Part shown: piece by piece, positions 52,756 to 60,930 of the stretch
Layout: each line of letters starts with the position of its first letter
Numbering within the stretch: position 1 is the stretch's first letter
Source: Acidipila rosea
GTDB taxonomy: Bacteria; Acidobacteriota; Terriglobia; Terriglobales; Acidobacteriaceae
Length of the DNA stretch: 64,000 bases
Assembly: GCF_004339725.1 (NCBI RefSeq)
Contig: NZ_SMGK01000006.1
Span: forward strand, 124,001 to 188,000
Direction of reading: 5' to 3'
Translations under genes and position numbers: made by a program
The notes under the pieces: model-generated
Databases searched by the model: none
What the model was told of the DNA's origin: nothing
The model's input: only the letters and a program-made list of their open reading frames with translations

Positions 52756-54210
52756 ATGAGTCAGACCTACCTCCAAGAAGTCACGCCGGTGGCAGCTTCC
52801 AGACCCATTTGTGTCGACCTTGATGGCACGCTGGTCAAGAGCGACACGCTGATCGACTCTCTGTTGCTGATGATCAGGAAGCGGCCGGCAGCCCTGGCGA
52901 AGCTGCCAGGCTGGCTGCGGGGTGGCAAGGCAGCGTTTAAAGACCGGGTAACCCGCGAGGTCGCGCTGGACGTTGCGCATTTGCCCTATAACCGCCCTCT
53001 GCTCGAGTTTCTGGAGGAGCAGCGCGGCAATGGTCGCAAACTGTATCTGGCGACAGGGGCGGATAGCAATTTAGCTGTTCGCGTTGCTGCCCATCTGGGG
53101 ATTTTTGAAGAGGTGCTGGCCAGCGATGGAAGCACCAACCTGACGAGCCACAACAAGCTGAATCGCCTGGAAGCCCGTTTCGAGGGCCTGGGCTTTGATT
53201 ATGTCGGTAATGCCAGGCCCGATCTTCCTCTGCTTGAAAAGGCCGGCGAGGCGATGCTGGCGAACCCCGACAGGAGTTTGCGAGGGCTGGTTCGCTCGCG
53301 CAAGTTACGCATCAGCCGGACCTTTGAAGACCGCCGGCCTGCCGCAAAGGTTTTTCTGAAGGCGGTTCGCCTTCACCAGTGGGCGAAAAATGTATTGATC
53401 TTCGTTCCGCTGCTTCTGGCCCACACCCTTCGAGCCGGGGTGATTTTCAATGCGATCCTGGCATTCTTCTGTTTCAGCCTTTGTGCATCGGCTACATATA
53501 TTGTTAACGACCTGCTGGACATTGAAGCGGATCGCAGGCATCCGAAGAAGCGCCATCGCCCGTTTGCCTCTGGAGACCTTTCTCCGCAGGCCGGAGCGGG
53601 GATCATTGCCGTGTTTATGGCGGTGTCTTTTTTCGGCGCGCAATTCCTCGCGCACGCCTTTCTCGGCTGGCTTCTGCTTTATCTGGTCACCACGCTGAGC
53701 TATTCGCTGGTGCTCAAACGGGTCGTGCTGGTCGATGTGATTCTTCTTTCCGGCCTCTATACCCTCCGTATGCTGGCGGGAGGAGCGGCAACCAAGGTTG
53801 TCATTTCACCCTGGCTGGCGGCCTTTTCTCTGTTTCTGTTCCTCAGCCTGGCCATGGTCAAGCGCTTCAGCGAGCTGCAGAACACCCGTGACCGCGGGCA
53901 CACGCCTTCCAACGGGCGAGGCTATCTGCTGGTGGATATCGAGCAGATGCGCAGTTTTGGAACCGCCAGCGCCTATGCCTCGGTCGTGGTGTTCTCCCTC
54001 TACATCAGCGGCAAGGACGTTGCGGGACTTTATTCGCATGCCCAGCGCATGTGGCTGATAACCCCCCTGATGATTCTGTGGATCAGCCGCGTCTGGCTGC
54101 TGGCGTCGCGCGGCGAACTCGACGAAGATCCGGTCATCTTTGCCCTCACAGATAAGATGAGCCTGTTGATCGGAGCTGCAGTTCTGGTCATTGCGCTGCT
54201 CGCGCTTTAA
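52756..54210 (+). CDS. HAD-UbiA fusion protein, polyprenyl-phosphate phosphoribosyltransferase-like
   Basis: A 484-residue fusion. The N-terminal 190 residues form a HAD phosphatase with the nucleophile Asp21 in V-D-L-D-G-T-L and a Gly/Asp-rich loop V-G-N-A-R-P-D. The C-terminal part is a UbiA-type membrane transferase with about nine helices and the metal-binding N251-D-L-L-D255-I-E-A-D259 motif. UbiA members next to DprE1 and DprE2 transfer phosphoribose from PRPP to polyprenyl-phosphate, and a phosphatase then removes the 5-phosphate; here the HAD domain could do the second step. Similar fused proteins (NoeC-like) occur outside mycobacteria. It is the first gene of a three-gene operon, with GAGGAG before its ATG. 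The assignment is from context and motifs; the substrate lipid is not known. Confidence 0.88.
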   Translation: MSQTYLQEVTPVAASRPICVDLDGTLVKSDTLIDSLLLMIRKRPAALAKLPGWLRGGKAAFKDRVTREVALDVAHLPYNRPLLEFLEEQRGNGRKLYLATGADSNLAVRVAAHLGIFEEVLASDGSTNLTSHNKLNRLEARFEGLGFDYVGNARPDLPLLEKAGEAMLANPDRSLRGLVRSRKLRISRTFEDRRPAAKVFLKAVRLHQWAKNVLIFVPLLLAHTLRAGVIFNAILAFFCFSLCASATYIVNDLLDIEADRRHPKKRHRPFASGDLSPQAGAGIIAVFMAVSFFGAQFLAHAFLGWLLLYLVTTLSYSLVLKRVVLVDVILLSGLYTLRMLAGGAATKVVISPWLAAFSLFLFLSLAMVKRFSELQNTRDRGHTPSNGRGYLLVDIEQMRSFGTASAYASVVVFSLYISGKDVAGLYSHAQRMWLITPLMILWISRVWLLASRGELDEDPVIFALTDKMSLLIGAAVLVIALLAL

Positions 54211-54235
54211 GATTTACCGCTAACATTAGAGGAAT

Positions 54236-55555
54236 ATGGCACGCAATCCCCGCCCCCGGTTCGAATCCTGGGGCAGATACCCGAAACTCTATGCCGATGT
54301 GGTTCCCCTCAGCTGGGCGAGTGACTTCCCGCTGAAGCGACCCACGCCAGCCCCCCTGCTGCCTGTGGGTGCGGGACGCAGCTATGGAGACGTCTGCCTG
54401 CTGGATGGCGGTACGCTCCTCGCCACCCGCGGATTAGACCGCCTGCTGCAGTTCGACCCGCTGACGGGTGTGCTGCGATGCGAGGCCGGCGTTACGCTGG
54501 CGGAGATTCTCGACTTTGCCGTGCCCCGAGGCTTTTTCCTGCCGGTGACTCCCGGCACCAAGTACGTGACCGTGGGCGGGGCGATTGCCAATGATATTCA
54601 TGGCAAGAACCACCACGTTGCCGGAACGTTTGGCAATCATGTGATCCAGTTTGAGCTTGTGCGCTCAGATGGCCACCACCTGCTTTGCAGCGCCGAACGC
54701 AACTCCGACTGGTTCTCGGCCACCATTGGGGGCATGGGACTGACTGGCCTCATCACCTGGGCGGAGATCCGGTTGCGCCCCATCGTGTCGCGGAAGATCA
54801 AGTACCAGGGAGATAAATTTGTCGGCATTGAAGAGTTTGTCGCGCTCTCGCGTTCCAGCGCCAACTCCGAATACACGGTTGCGTGGATCGACTGTGTAGC
54901 CACCGGGAAGAACTTCGCGCGCGGTATTTTCATGGCCGGCGATCACTCGGAGATTGCCGAGCCCCTGGTTCCGAGTTCTGAGCCATGGCTTACCTTGCCA
55001 ATCGACCTGCCGGAGTTTGCTCTCAACCGCCTTTCAATCGCTGCCTTCAACACCCTCTACTACAGCAAGCAGCAGGCGAAGCAGAAGCGCGCCCTGGTGG
55101 ACTACGAGCCGTTTTTCTATCCGCTCGATCAGGTCCTGCACTGGAACCGCATGTATGGAAAGAGCGGACTGCTGCAGTTCCAGTGCGTGATTCCATGGGA
55201 GGGCGATCAGCAGGGGATTACGCAGATCCTCAAAGCGATCACCTCGTCGGGTCTCGCCTCGTTCCTGGCTGTCATCAAGGTCTTCGGCGATGTTCCATCT
55301 CCGGGGTTGATGTCGTTTCCAAAGCCCGGGATAACGCTTGCGCTCGATTTTCCAATCCGCGAGGAGGTCAGTTTCGACCTGCTCGACCGGCTCGCCAATA
55401 TCACGCTCGATCACGGAGGCCGCATGTACCCGGCCAAGGACGCACGGATGACCGCTGCACAGTTTCAGGCTTTCTATCCACAGTGGCGTGAGTTTTCCCG
55501 CTATATCGATCCAGCCTTCGGCTCGGCTTTTTGGAAAAGGGTTACGAATGGCTAA
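54236..55555 (+). CDS. dprE1: DprE1-like FAD-dependent oxidase
   Basis: A 439-residue FAD enzyme of the vanillyl-alcohol-oxidase type. It resembles decaprenylphosphoryl-beta-D-ribose oxidase, which oxidises the 2'-OH of polyprenyl-phosphoryl-ribose to a keto intermediate. S-W-G-R-Y-P at residue 11, P-V-G-A-G-R-S-Y-G-D at 43-52 and T-P-G-T-K-Y-V-T-V-G-G-A-I-A-N-D-I-H-G-K at the FAD pocket are diagnostic. Where Mycobacterium tuberculosis DprE1 has Cys387 (target of benzothiazinones), the aligned residue here is Ala369 in P-G-I-T-L-A-L-D-F-P. The stop overlaps the start of the next gene by 8 bp. AGAGGA precedes the ATG. The epimerase role is shared with the next gene. Confidence 0.9.
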   Translation: MARNPRPRFESWGRYPKLYADVVPLSWASDFPLKRPTPAPLLPVGAGRSYGDVCLLDGGTLLATRGLDRLLQFDPLTGVLRCEAGVTLAEILDFAVPRGFFLPVTPGTKYVTVGGAIANDIHGKNHHVAGTFGNHVIQFELVRSDGHHLLCSAERNSDWFSATIGGMGLTGLITWAEIRLRPIVSRKIKYQGDKFVGIEEFVALSRSSANSEYTVAWIDCVATGKNFARGIFMAGDHSEIAEPLVPSSEPWLTLPIDLPEFALNRLSIAAFNTLYYSKQQAKQKRALVDYEPFFYPLDQVLHWNRMYGKSGLLQFQCVIPWEGDQQGITQILKAITSSGLASFLAVIKVFGDVPSPGLMSFPKPGITLALDFPIREEVSFDLLDRLANITLDHGGRMYPAKDARMTAAQFQAFYPQWREFSRYIDPAFGSAFWKRVTNG

Positions 55556-56309
55556 GTCGCAGAGTGATCTACCCAGCCGCGTACTCGCTCTTGGAGCGAC
55601 CTCGGCCATCGCGATTGCGGTCCTGCGGCAGCTGGCCGTCAAGGGCGCCAGCTTCTACCTCGTCGCGCGCAATGGCGAAAAGATCGATACCGTGGCCGCG
55701 GACCTGCGGGTTCGCGGAGCAAGCGCCGTCCATACGCGGGTGCTGGACCTCGATAATACCGCCCTCCATCCGCAGATGCTGGCCGACTCTGCAGCGGCGC
55801 TCGGCACAATCGATCTGGCGCTCATCGCTCACGGAGTTCTGGGGGAGCAGGCGGATGCGCAAACGGATTATTCTCACGCTGAGGCAGTGCTGCGGACCAA
55901 TCTGCTCTCGCCTGTCTCTCTGATCACGTGGCTTGCGAACTACTTTGAGGCGGCGCACAAGGGAACCCTTGCTGTCATCTCCTCGGTGGCAGGAGATCGC
56001 GGGCGCAAGAGCAACTATGTTTATGGGGCCTCCAAGGGCGGGTTGAATGTGTTTCTGGATGGGGTTCGCAACCGCATCGACCGCAGCGGCGTCCAGGTGC
56101 TCACTATCAAGCCGGGCTTTGTCTCCACGCCGATGACCGCGCACCTACCGCAGAACGCCTTGTTCGCTCACCCGAATGCGATTGCCGACGGCATCCTGAA
56201 AGCCATTGCGAAGCGTAAGGACGTGGTCTACGTCCCGGCCTTCTGGGGGCTGATCATGTTCGTGGTCCGGAGTGTGCCAGGCAGCATTTTCAAGAAAATG
56301 AATATGTAG
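55548..56309 (+). CDS. dprE2: DprE2-like short-chain dehydrogenase
   Basis: A 253-residue short-chain dehydrogenase that would reduce the keto intermediate made by DprE1 to polyprenyl-phosphoryl-arabinose. The cofactor loop is L-G-A-T-S-A-I-A near residue 15. The catalytic Ser is S145 or S146 in V-I-S-S-V-A-G-D, Tyr159 and Lys163 sit in Y-G-A-S-K. The start at 55548 (M-A-K-S) lies inside the last codons of dprE1 in the sequence ATGGCTAA, which indicates translational coupling. Together the two genes form the classical epimerase. The longer frame to 55488 lies inside dprE1 and is unlikely. Confidence 0.9.
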   Translation: MAKSQSDLPSRVLALGATSAIAIAVLRQLAVKGASFYLVARNGEKIDTVAADLRVRGASAVHTRVLDLDNTALHPQMLADSAAALGTIDLALIAHGVLGEQADAQTDYSHAEAVLRTNLLSPVSLITWLANYFEAAHKGTLAVISSVAGDRGRKSNYVYGASKGGLNVFLDGVRNRIDRSGVQVLTIKPGFVSTPMTAHLPQNALFAHPNAIADGILKAIAKRKDVVYVPAFWGLIMFVVRSVPGSIFKKMNM

Positions 56310-56336
56310 GCTTGCTCCAGCCAAATTATTGCGCTG

Positions 56337-56351
56337 AATCACTTTGTGATT
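56337..56351 (+). promoter_or_regulatory. Palindromic site upstream of the second RND operon
   Basis: AATCAC-TTT-GTGATT is a perfect 15-bp palindrome about 150 bp before the RND start. TetR- or MarR-type repressors often use such sites, but no repressor gene is adjacent. Confidence 0.3.
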
Positions 56352-56491
56352 TGAAACATCTGAAATTGTAGATTCGTCCATTGAAACAGTGCCGGTCGGG
56401 AAGACGGCACACCCGGGCGCTCTCGAGGCGTCGCCACGCTATTCAGGCCGTGCTCAATCCGCCCGGCTGTAGCAGGAGAAATCAACGAGCC

Positions 56492-59400
56492 ATGTGGATT
56501 GTTCGCCTCGCACTGCGAAGGCCCTACACATTTGCTGTCCTTGCATTGTTGCTGCTCATTCTCGGGCCGATTTCAATCCTGCGTACCCCGGTTGATATTT
56601 TTCCGAATATCAACATCCCCGTAGTTTCGATTGTCTGGCAGTATCAGGGCTTCTCTGCTGAGGATATGGCGAACCGGATCGTCTATCTCAGCGAGCGTGC
56701 GCTCACTACGACGGTCAACGATATCGAGCATATCGAGTCGAACTCGCTCTACGGCGTATCGGTTATCAAGATCTACTTCCAGCCGCGCGCCAATATCGGC
56801 ACCGCGGTTGCCCAGGTAACGGCCATTGCGCAGACCGAGCTGCGCCAGATGCCGCTCGGTACAACTCCTCCGCTCATCATTCAGTACAGCGCATCCAGCG
56901 TTCCCATTCTGCAGCTGGCTCTCTCAGGGCAGGGGCTCAGCGAGCAACAGCTCAATGACATGGGATTGAACTTTATCCGCACGCAGCTTGTGACCATCCC
57001 CGGTGCGGGCATTCCTTTCCCTTATGGCGGCAAGCAGCGCCAGGTCCAGGCTGACCTTAACGTGCGCGCTTTGCAGGCCAAGGGGCTTTCTCCGGCCGAT
57101 GTTGTGAATGCCATTGCGGCACAGAATCTCATCCTGCCGTCGGGTACAGCGAAGATCGGCACTTTCGAATATCAACTAGAGACCAACAGCGCACCCACCA
57201 CGATCAAGGGGCTGAATGACCTTCCTGTACGGTCGGTCAACGGCGCGATGGTCTACATGCACGATGTCGCTCATGTTCGCGATGGCTTTCCACCGCAGAC
57301 AAATATTGTCAGGGTGGATGGGCAGCGAGCCACCCTGATGAGCATCATCAAGACTGGCGACGCCTCGACCCTGGATATTGTTGGCGGGGTACTGAGCAAG
57401 CTGCCACAGATCAAGGCGCAGTTGCCGCCGCAGTTGCGGATCACCCCGCTTGCGGATCAATCCATCTTCGTCCGTGCGTCGATCAATGGTGTCGTTCGCG
57501 AGGCGATCATCGCAGCCTGCCTCACCGGCTTGATGATTCTGCTCTTCCTGGGAAGCTGGCGAAGCACGATCATCATCGCGGTTTCGATACCGCTGTCCAT
57601 TCTTACTTCCTTGATGGTGCTGGCTGCCTTAGGCGAGACGATTAACATCATGACCCTCGGCGGCCTGGCGCTCGCTGTGGGTATTCTTGTCGACGACGCG
57701 ACGGTCGAGATTGAAAATATCAATCGCAACCTGGAAGAAGGGAAGGCGATCGAGCAGGCGATCCTCGACGGCGCGGCTCAGATCGCGATTCCGGCCTTTG
57801 TTTCCACGATCTCCATCTGCATCGTCTTTGTGCCGATGTTTTTCCTGACCGGCGTGGCGCGATATCTGTTCGTACCGCTCGGTGAGGCCGTCGTGTTCGC
57901 CATGCTCGCCTCTTATGTGCTGTCGCGCACAGTCGTGCCGACCATGGCGAAGTACCTGCTCCACGAGCACGACGACGAAGAGGCCGAACGGAAGAAACAG
58001 AGTCGCAATCCTCTCGTCGTCTTCCAGCTTCGCTTTGAGCACTACTTCGAAAAGTTGCGGCATGGCTACCATAGCCTCCTTATCCTCTGTGTCGAGCATG
58101 CGAGCATCTTCATGCTCCTCTTCTTTGTCTTCTGTATCGGGTCCTTTGCCTTACTCTTTCCTTTTCTGGGACAGGACTTTTTTCCATCGGTTGATGCAGG
58201 GCAGTTCAAGCTCCACATGCGTGCGCGCACAGGCACGCGCATTGAAGATGTTGCAGCCCTGAGCGACCGGGTCGATGCAGCAATCCGCGAAGTGATTCCC
58301 AAGGATGAGCTTGTCACCATCATCGACAACATCGGCATACCTTACAGCGGCCTCAACCTGAGCTACAGCAACTCAGGCACGGTGGGTTCCGGAGATGCCG
58401 ATATACAGGTGCAGCTCACAGAAAAGCACCACCCGACAGATGATTATGTGAACGTGCTTCGACGCAGGCTGCCGCGGATGTTTCCGGGCGTTGAGTTCTA
58501 CACGCTGCCGGTCGACATGGTGACGCAGATTCTGAATTTCGGCATGCCTGCGCCGATCGATATTCAGATTGTCGGGAGGGATCTGGAAGCAAACCGCAAG
58601 TTTGCGGAACAGTTGCTGGAACGGGTGAAGTATGTGCCCGGAACTGCGGACATGCGCATTCAGCAGCCGTTCAACGAGCCGAAGCTCTTTCTCGACATCG
58701 ACCGCACGAAGTCACAGCAAATCGGGTTATCGCAGCGGGATGTGGCGCAGAGTCTGCTGGTCGCGAGCAGCGGCAGCTTCCAGACTGCGCCAACCTTCTG
58801 GCTCGACCCCCGCAACGGAGTCGAATACAGCATCGCAGCGCAATCGCCTCAGTACAACCTGGACACGCTGCAGGATCTGCAGAATATCCCTGTCAATCCG
58901 GGCAGTGGAAGCGGAGGCGTTCCAGCTGGAACGCCCGGGGGGCGCGGCCCAGGCAGTGTGATGCCGGGCAGCTACCTGATGGGGAAGCCTGTGCAGATTC
59001 TCGGCAACCTGGCGACGATAACCCAGGGCGAGGAACTGGCAACGGTCACGCACTATAACATCGCGCCGGCAATCGATATCTATGGCAATGTTTCCGGTAC
59101 AGACCTGGCAAGCGTGGATCGCGGCATAGAGAAAGTCGTGAAGGATATGAAGGGGAAACTGCCACACGGGGCGCAGCTGGTGATTCGTGGGCAGGTGCAG
59201 ACGATGCGTACCTCGTTTGTGGGGCTGATAGGAGGGCTGATCTTTTCAATCCTGCTGGTGTATCTCCTGATCGTGGTTAACTTTCAATCGTGGCTCGATC
59301 CGTTCATCATTGTTTCCGGCCTGCCGGCAGCGCTTTCCGGAATAGTCTGGTTTCTCTTCCTGACCCACACTCGCATCAGCGTGCCGGCCCTCACCGGCTC

Positions 59401-59758
59401 GATCATGTGCATGGGAGTCGCCACCGCCAACTCAATCCTTGTGGTCAGCTTTGCGCGTGAGCAGCTGGAAGAAAGCGTAGGAGATGCGCGCAACGCAGCT
59501 CTGCTCGCTGGATTTACGCGCTTCCGCCCTGTAATCATGACAGCGCTCGCTATGATTATCGGCATGGTGCCGATGGCGCTCGGTCTAGGTGATGGCGGTG
59601 AGCAGAACGCGCCGCTGGGCCGCGCAGTTATCGGTGGACTACTCTTTGCTACAGTTTCAACCTTGTTTTTTGTGCCGACTTTTTTCAGCGTGCTGCATAG
59701 CCGCCGCGAACGCAAGCGGCAGAAGCGCGCCGCACTACCGGAGAGCCAATCGCGATGA
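56492..59758 (+). CDS. RND efflux permease, third copy
   Basis: A 1088-residue RND pump from the ATG at 56492 (M-W-I-V-R-L-A-L-R-R); a frame reaching 56381 upstream codes for basic residues unlike an RND start. The proton-relay pair is Asp401-Asp402 in G-I-L-V-D-D-A-T-V. The protein is clearly from a different branch than the two MdtBC-like subunits: it has P-F-P-Y-G-G-K-Q-R-Q-V in the porter domain. It also carries an extra Gly/Pro-rich stretch near residue 802-825 (P-G-S-G-S-G-G-V-P-A-G-T). It is the first gene of an operon with adaptor and channel genes, whose starts overlap by ATGA. Substrates not predictable. Confidence 0.93.
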   Translation: MWIVRLALRRPYTFAVLALLLLILGPISILRTPVDIFPNINIPVVSIVWQYQGFSAEDMANRIVYLSERALTTTVNDIEHIESNSLYGVSVIKIYFQPRANIGTAVAQVTAIAQTELRQMPLGTTPPLIIQYSASSVPILQLALSGQGLSEQQLNDMGLNFIRTQLVTIPGAGIPFPYGGKQRQVQADLNVRALQAKGLSPADVVNAIAAQNLILPSGTAKIGTFEYQLETNSAPTTIKGLNDLPVRSVNGAMVYMHDVAHVRDGFPPQTNIVRVDGQRATLMSIIKTGDASTLDIVGGVLSKLPQIKAQLPPQLRITPLADQSIFVRASINGVVREAIIAACLTGLMILLFLGSWRSTIIIAVSIPLSILTSLMVLAALGETINIMTLGGLALAVGILVDDATVEIENINRNLEEGKAIEQAILDGAAQIAIPAFVSTISICIVFVPMFFLTGVARYLFVPLGEAVVFAMLASYVLSRTVVPTMAKYLLHEHDDEEAERKKQSRNPLVVFQLRFEHYFEKLRHGYHSLLILCVEHASIFMLLFFVFCIGSFALLFPFLGQDFFPSVDAGQFKLHMRARTGTRIEDVAALSDRVDAAIREVIPKDELVTIIDNIGIPYSGLNLSYSNSGTVGSGDADIQVQLTEKHHPTDDYVNVLRRRLPRMFPGVEFYTLPVDMVTQILNFGMPAPIDIQIVGRDLEANRKFAEQLLERVKYVPGTADMRIQQPFNEPKLFLDIDRTKSQQIGLSQRDVAQSLLVASSGSFQTAPTFWLDPRNGVEYSIAAQSPQYNLDTLQDLQNIPVNPGSGSGGVPAGTPGGRGPGSVMPGSYLMGKPVQILGNLATITQGEELATVTHYNIAPAIDIYGNVSGTDLASVDRGIEKVVKDMKGKLPHGAQLVIRGQVQTMRTSFVGLIGGLIFSILLVYLLIVVNFQSWLDPFIIVSGLPAALSGIVWFLFLTHTRISVPALTGSIMCMGVATANSILVVSFAREQLEESVGDARNAALLAGFTRFRPVIMTALAMIIGMVPMALGLGDGGEQNAPLGRAVIGGLLFATVSTLFFVPTFFSVLHSRRERKRQKRAALPESQSR

Positions 59759-60930
59759 ATCACCAGGCGAATGAACAGAAGCAAAAGGGCGCCTCGCCCA
59801 GGACGGTCCTTATTCTGGTGGTCGTTCTTTTTGTTGCTGCTGCCCTGCTGGCAGCTGGCGGCATTGTTCCACGTGTACGCGCTCGCACAGCATTGCAGTC
59901 GAGCACCAGTGAACTGGCCGCCCCCAATGTCATGGTTGCCAAGCCACAGCTGGGCAAACCGGAGCAGGATGTCTCGCTGCCGGGCAGCGTTCAGGCCTAC
60001 ATGGATTCGCCCATCTATGCGCGCACCAACGGCTATCTGAAGAAGTGGTACTTCGACATCGGCGCACATGTGAAAAAGGGCCAACTGCTGGCTGTTATTG
60101 AAAGCCCCGAGGTCGATCAACAACTCGCGCAGGCGAAGGCCGACCTGCTCACGACGGAGGCCAACCAGAAGTTCGCGCAGGCAACCTCTTCGCGCTACCA
60201 GGACTTGTTGAAACAAGATGCCGTATCGCATCAGGATACAGAAAACTTCTACACACAGGCCGCGGCCTCAAACACCCAGGTCCGGTCGGCGCTGGCCAAT
60301 GTTCAAAGGCTCGAGGAGCTTGTTTCCTTCGAGAAAATCTACGCGCCCTTCGACGGCACTGTGACCGCTCGCAATATCGACGTGGGCCAGCTGATCAATG
60401 CCGGCGCTGCCAGTGAAATGTTTCACATGGCCCAGGAAAACGTACTACGCGTCTACGTTAATGTTCCGCAGGTCTACTCCCGTGCGTGCGTCCCGGGCGT
60501 CGTCGCGACGCTTAGCTTTGCGGAGTATCCGGGTCGTGAATTCAAAGGCAAGGTAGTCCGCACCGCGAAGGCCATCGATCCCAACTCACGCACCTTGCTG
60601 GTTGAGGTCGATGTAGATAACCGCAAAGGGGAACTGTTCCCCGGATCGTACGCTTTCGTTCATTTCAACCTAAACACGGACCGGCGGTCGATGATCATCC
60701 CTGTGCCGGCGCTCATGTTCCGCTCGGAAGGGCTGCGGGTCGTCAAGGTTGTCGATAATAAAGCGCAGCTGGTTAAGATCACTATTGGAAAAGACGACGG
60801 AAGAGTCGTCGAAGTTATTGACGGTCTGCAACCGGATGATGAAATTGTGCAGAATCCGCCGGACTCAATTGTGGATGGGGAGACGGTACACATTGTTCAT
60901 CCTCGTCAGCAGCAGGCCAACGGTCAATGA
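59755..60930 (+). CDS. RND efflux periplasmic adaptor subunit
   Basis: A 391-residue membrane-fusion protein with an N-terminal anchor helix (L-I-L-V-V-V-L-F-V-A-A-A-L-L, about residues 18-35). The lipoyl region begins L-P-G-S-V-Q-A-Y. The coiled coil is shorter than in the MdtA-like adaptor. The beta-barrel contains E-L-F-P-G-S-Y-A-F-V-H. It overlaps the RND gene by 4 bp (ATGA) and the channel gene by 4 bp, so all three are translationally coupled. In this operon the order is pump-adaptor-channel, the reverse of the MdtABC-like one. Confidence 0.93.
   Translation: MNHQANEQKQKGASPRTVLILVVVLFVAAALLAAGGIVPRVRARTALQSSTSELAAPNVMVAKPQLGKPEQDVSLPGSVQAYMDSPIYARTNGYLKKWYFDIGAHVKKGQLLAVIESPEVDQQLAQAKADLLTTEANQKFAQATSSRYQDLLKQDAVSHQDTENFYTQAAASNTQVRSALANVQRLEELVSFEKIYAPFDGTVTARNIDVGQLINAGAASEMFHMAQENVLRVYVNVPQVYSRACVPGVVATLSFAEYPGREFKGKVVRTAKAIDPNSRTLLVEVDVDNRKGELFPGSYAFVHFNLNTDRRSMIIPVPALMFRSEGLRVVKVVDNKAQLVKITIGKDDGRVVEVIDGLQPDDEIVQNPPDSIVDGETVHIVHPRQQQANGQ

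Noticed and set aside
54255..54280. A GGTTCGAATCC string that looks like a tRNA T-loop
   Set aside because: It lies inside the conserved S-W-G-R-Y-P start of the DprE1-like gene; the flanking bases do not form a proper T-arm or acceptor stem, so it is chance.
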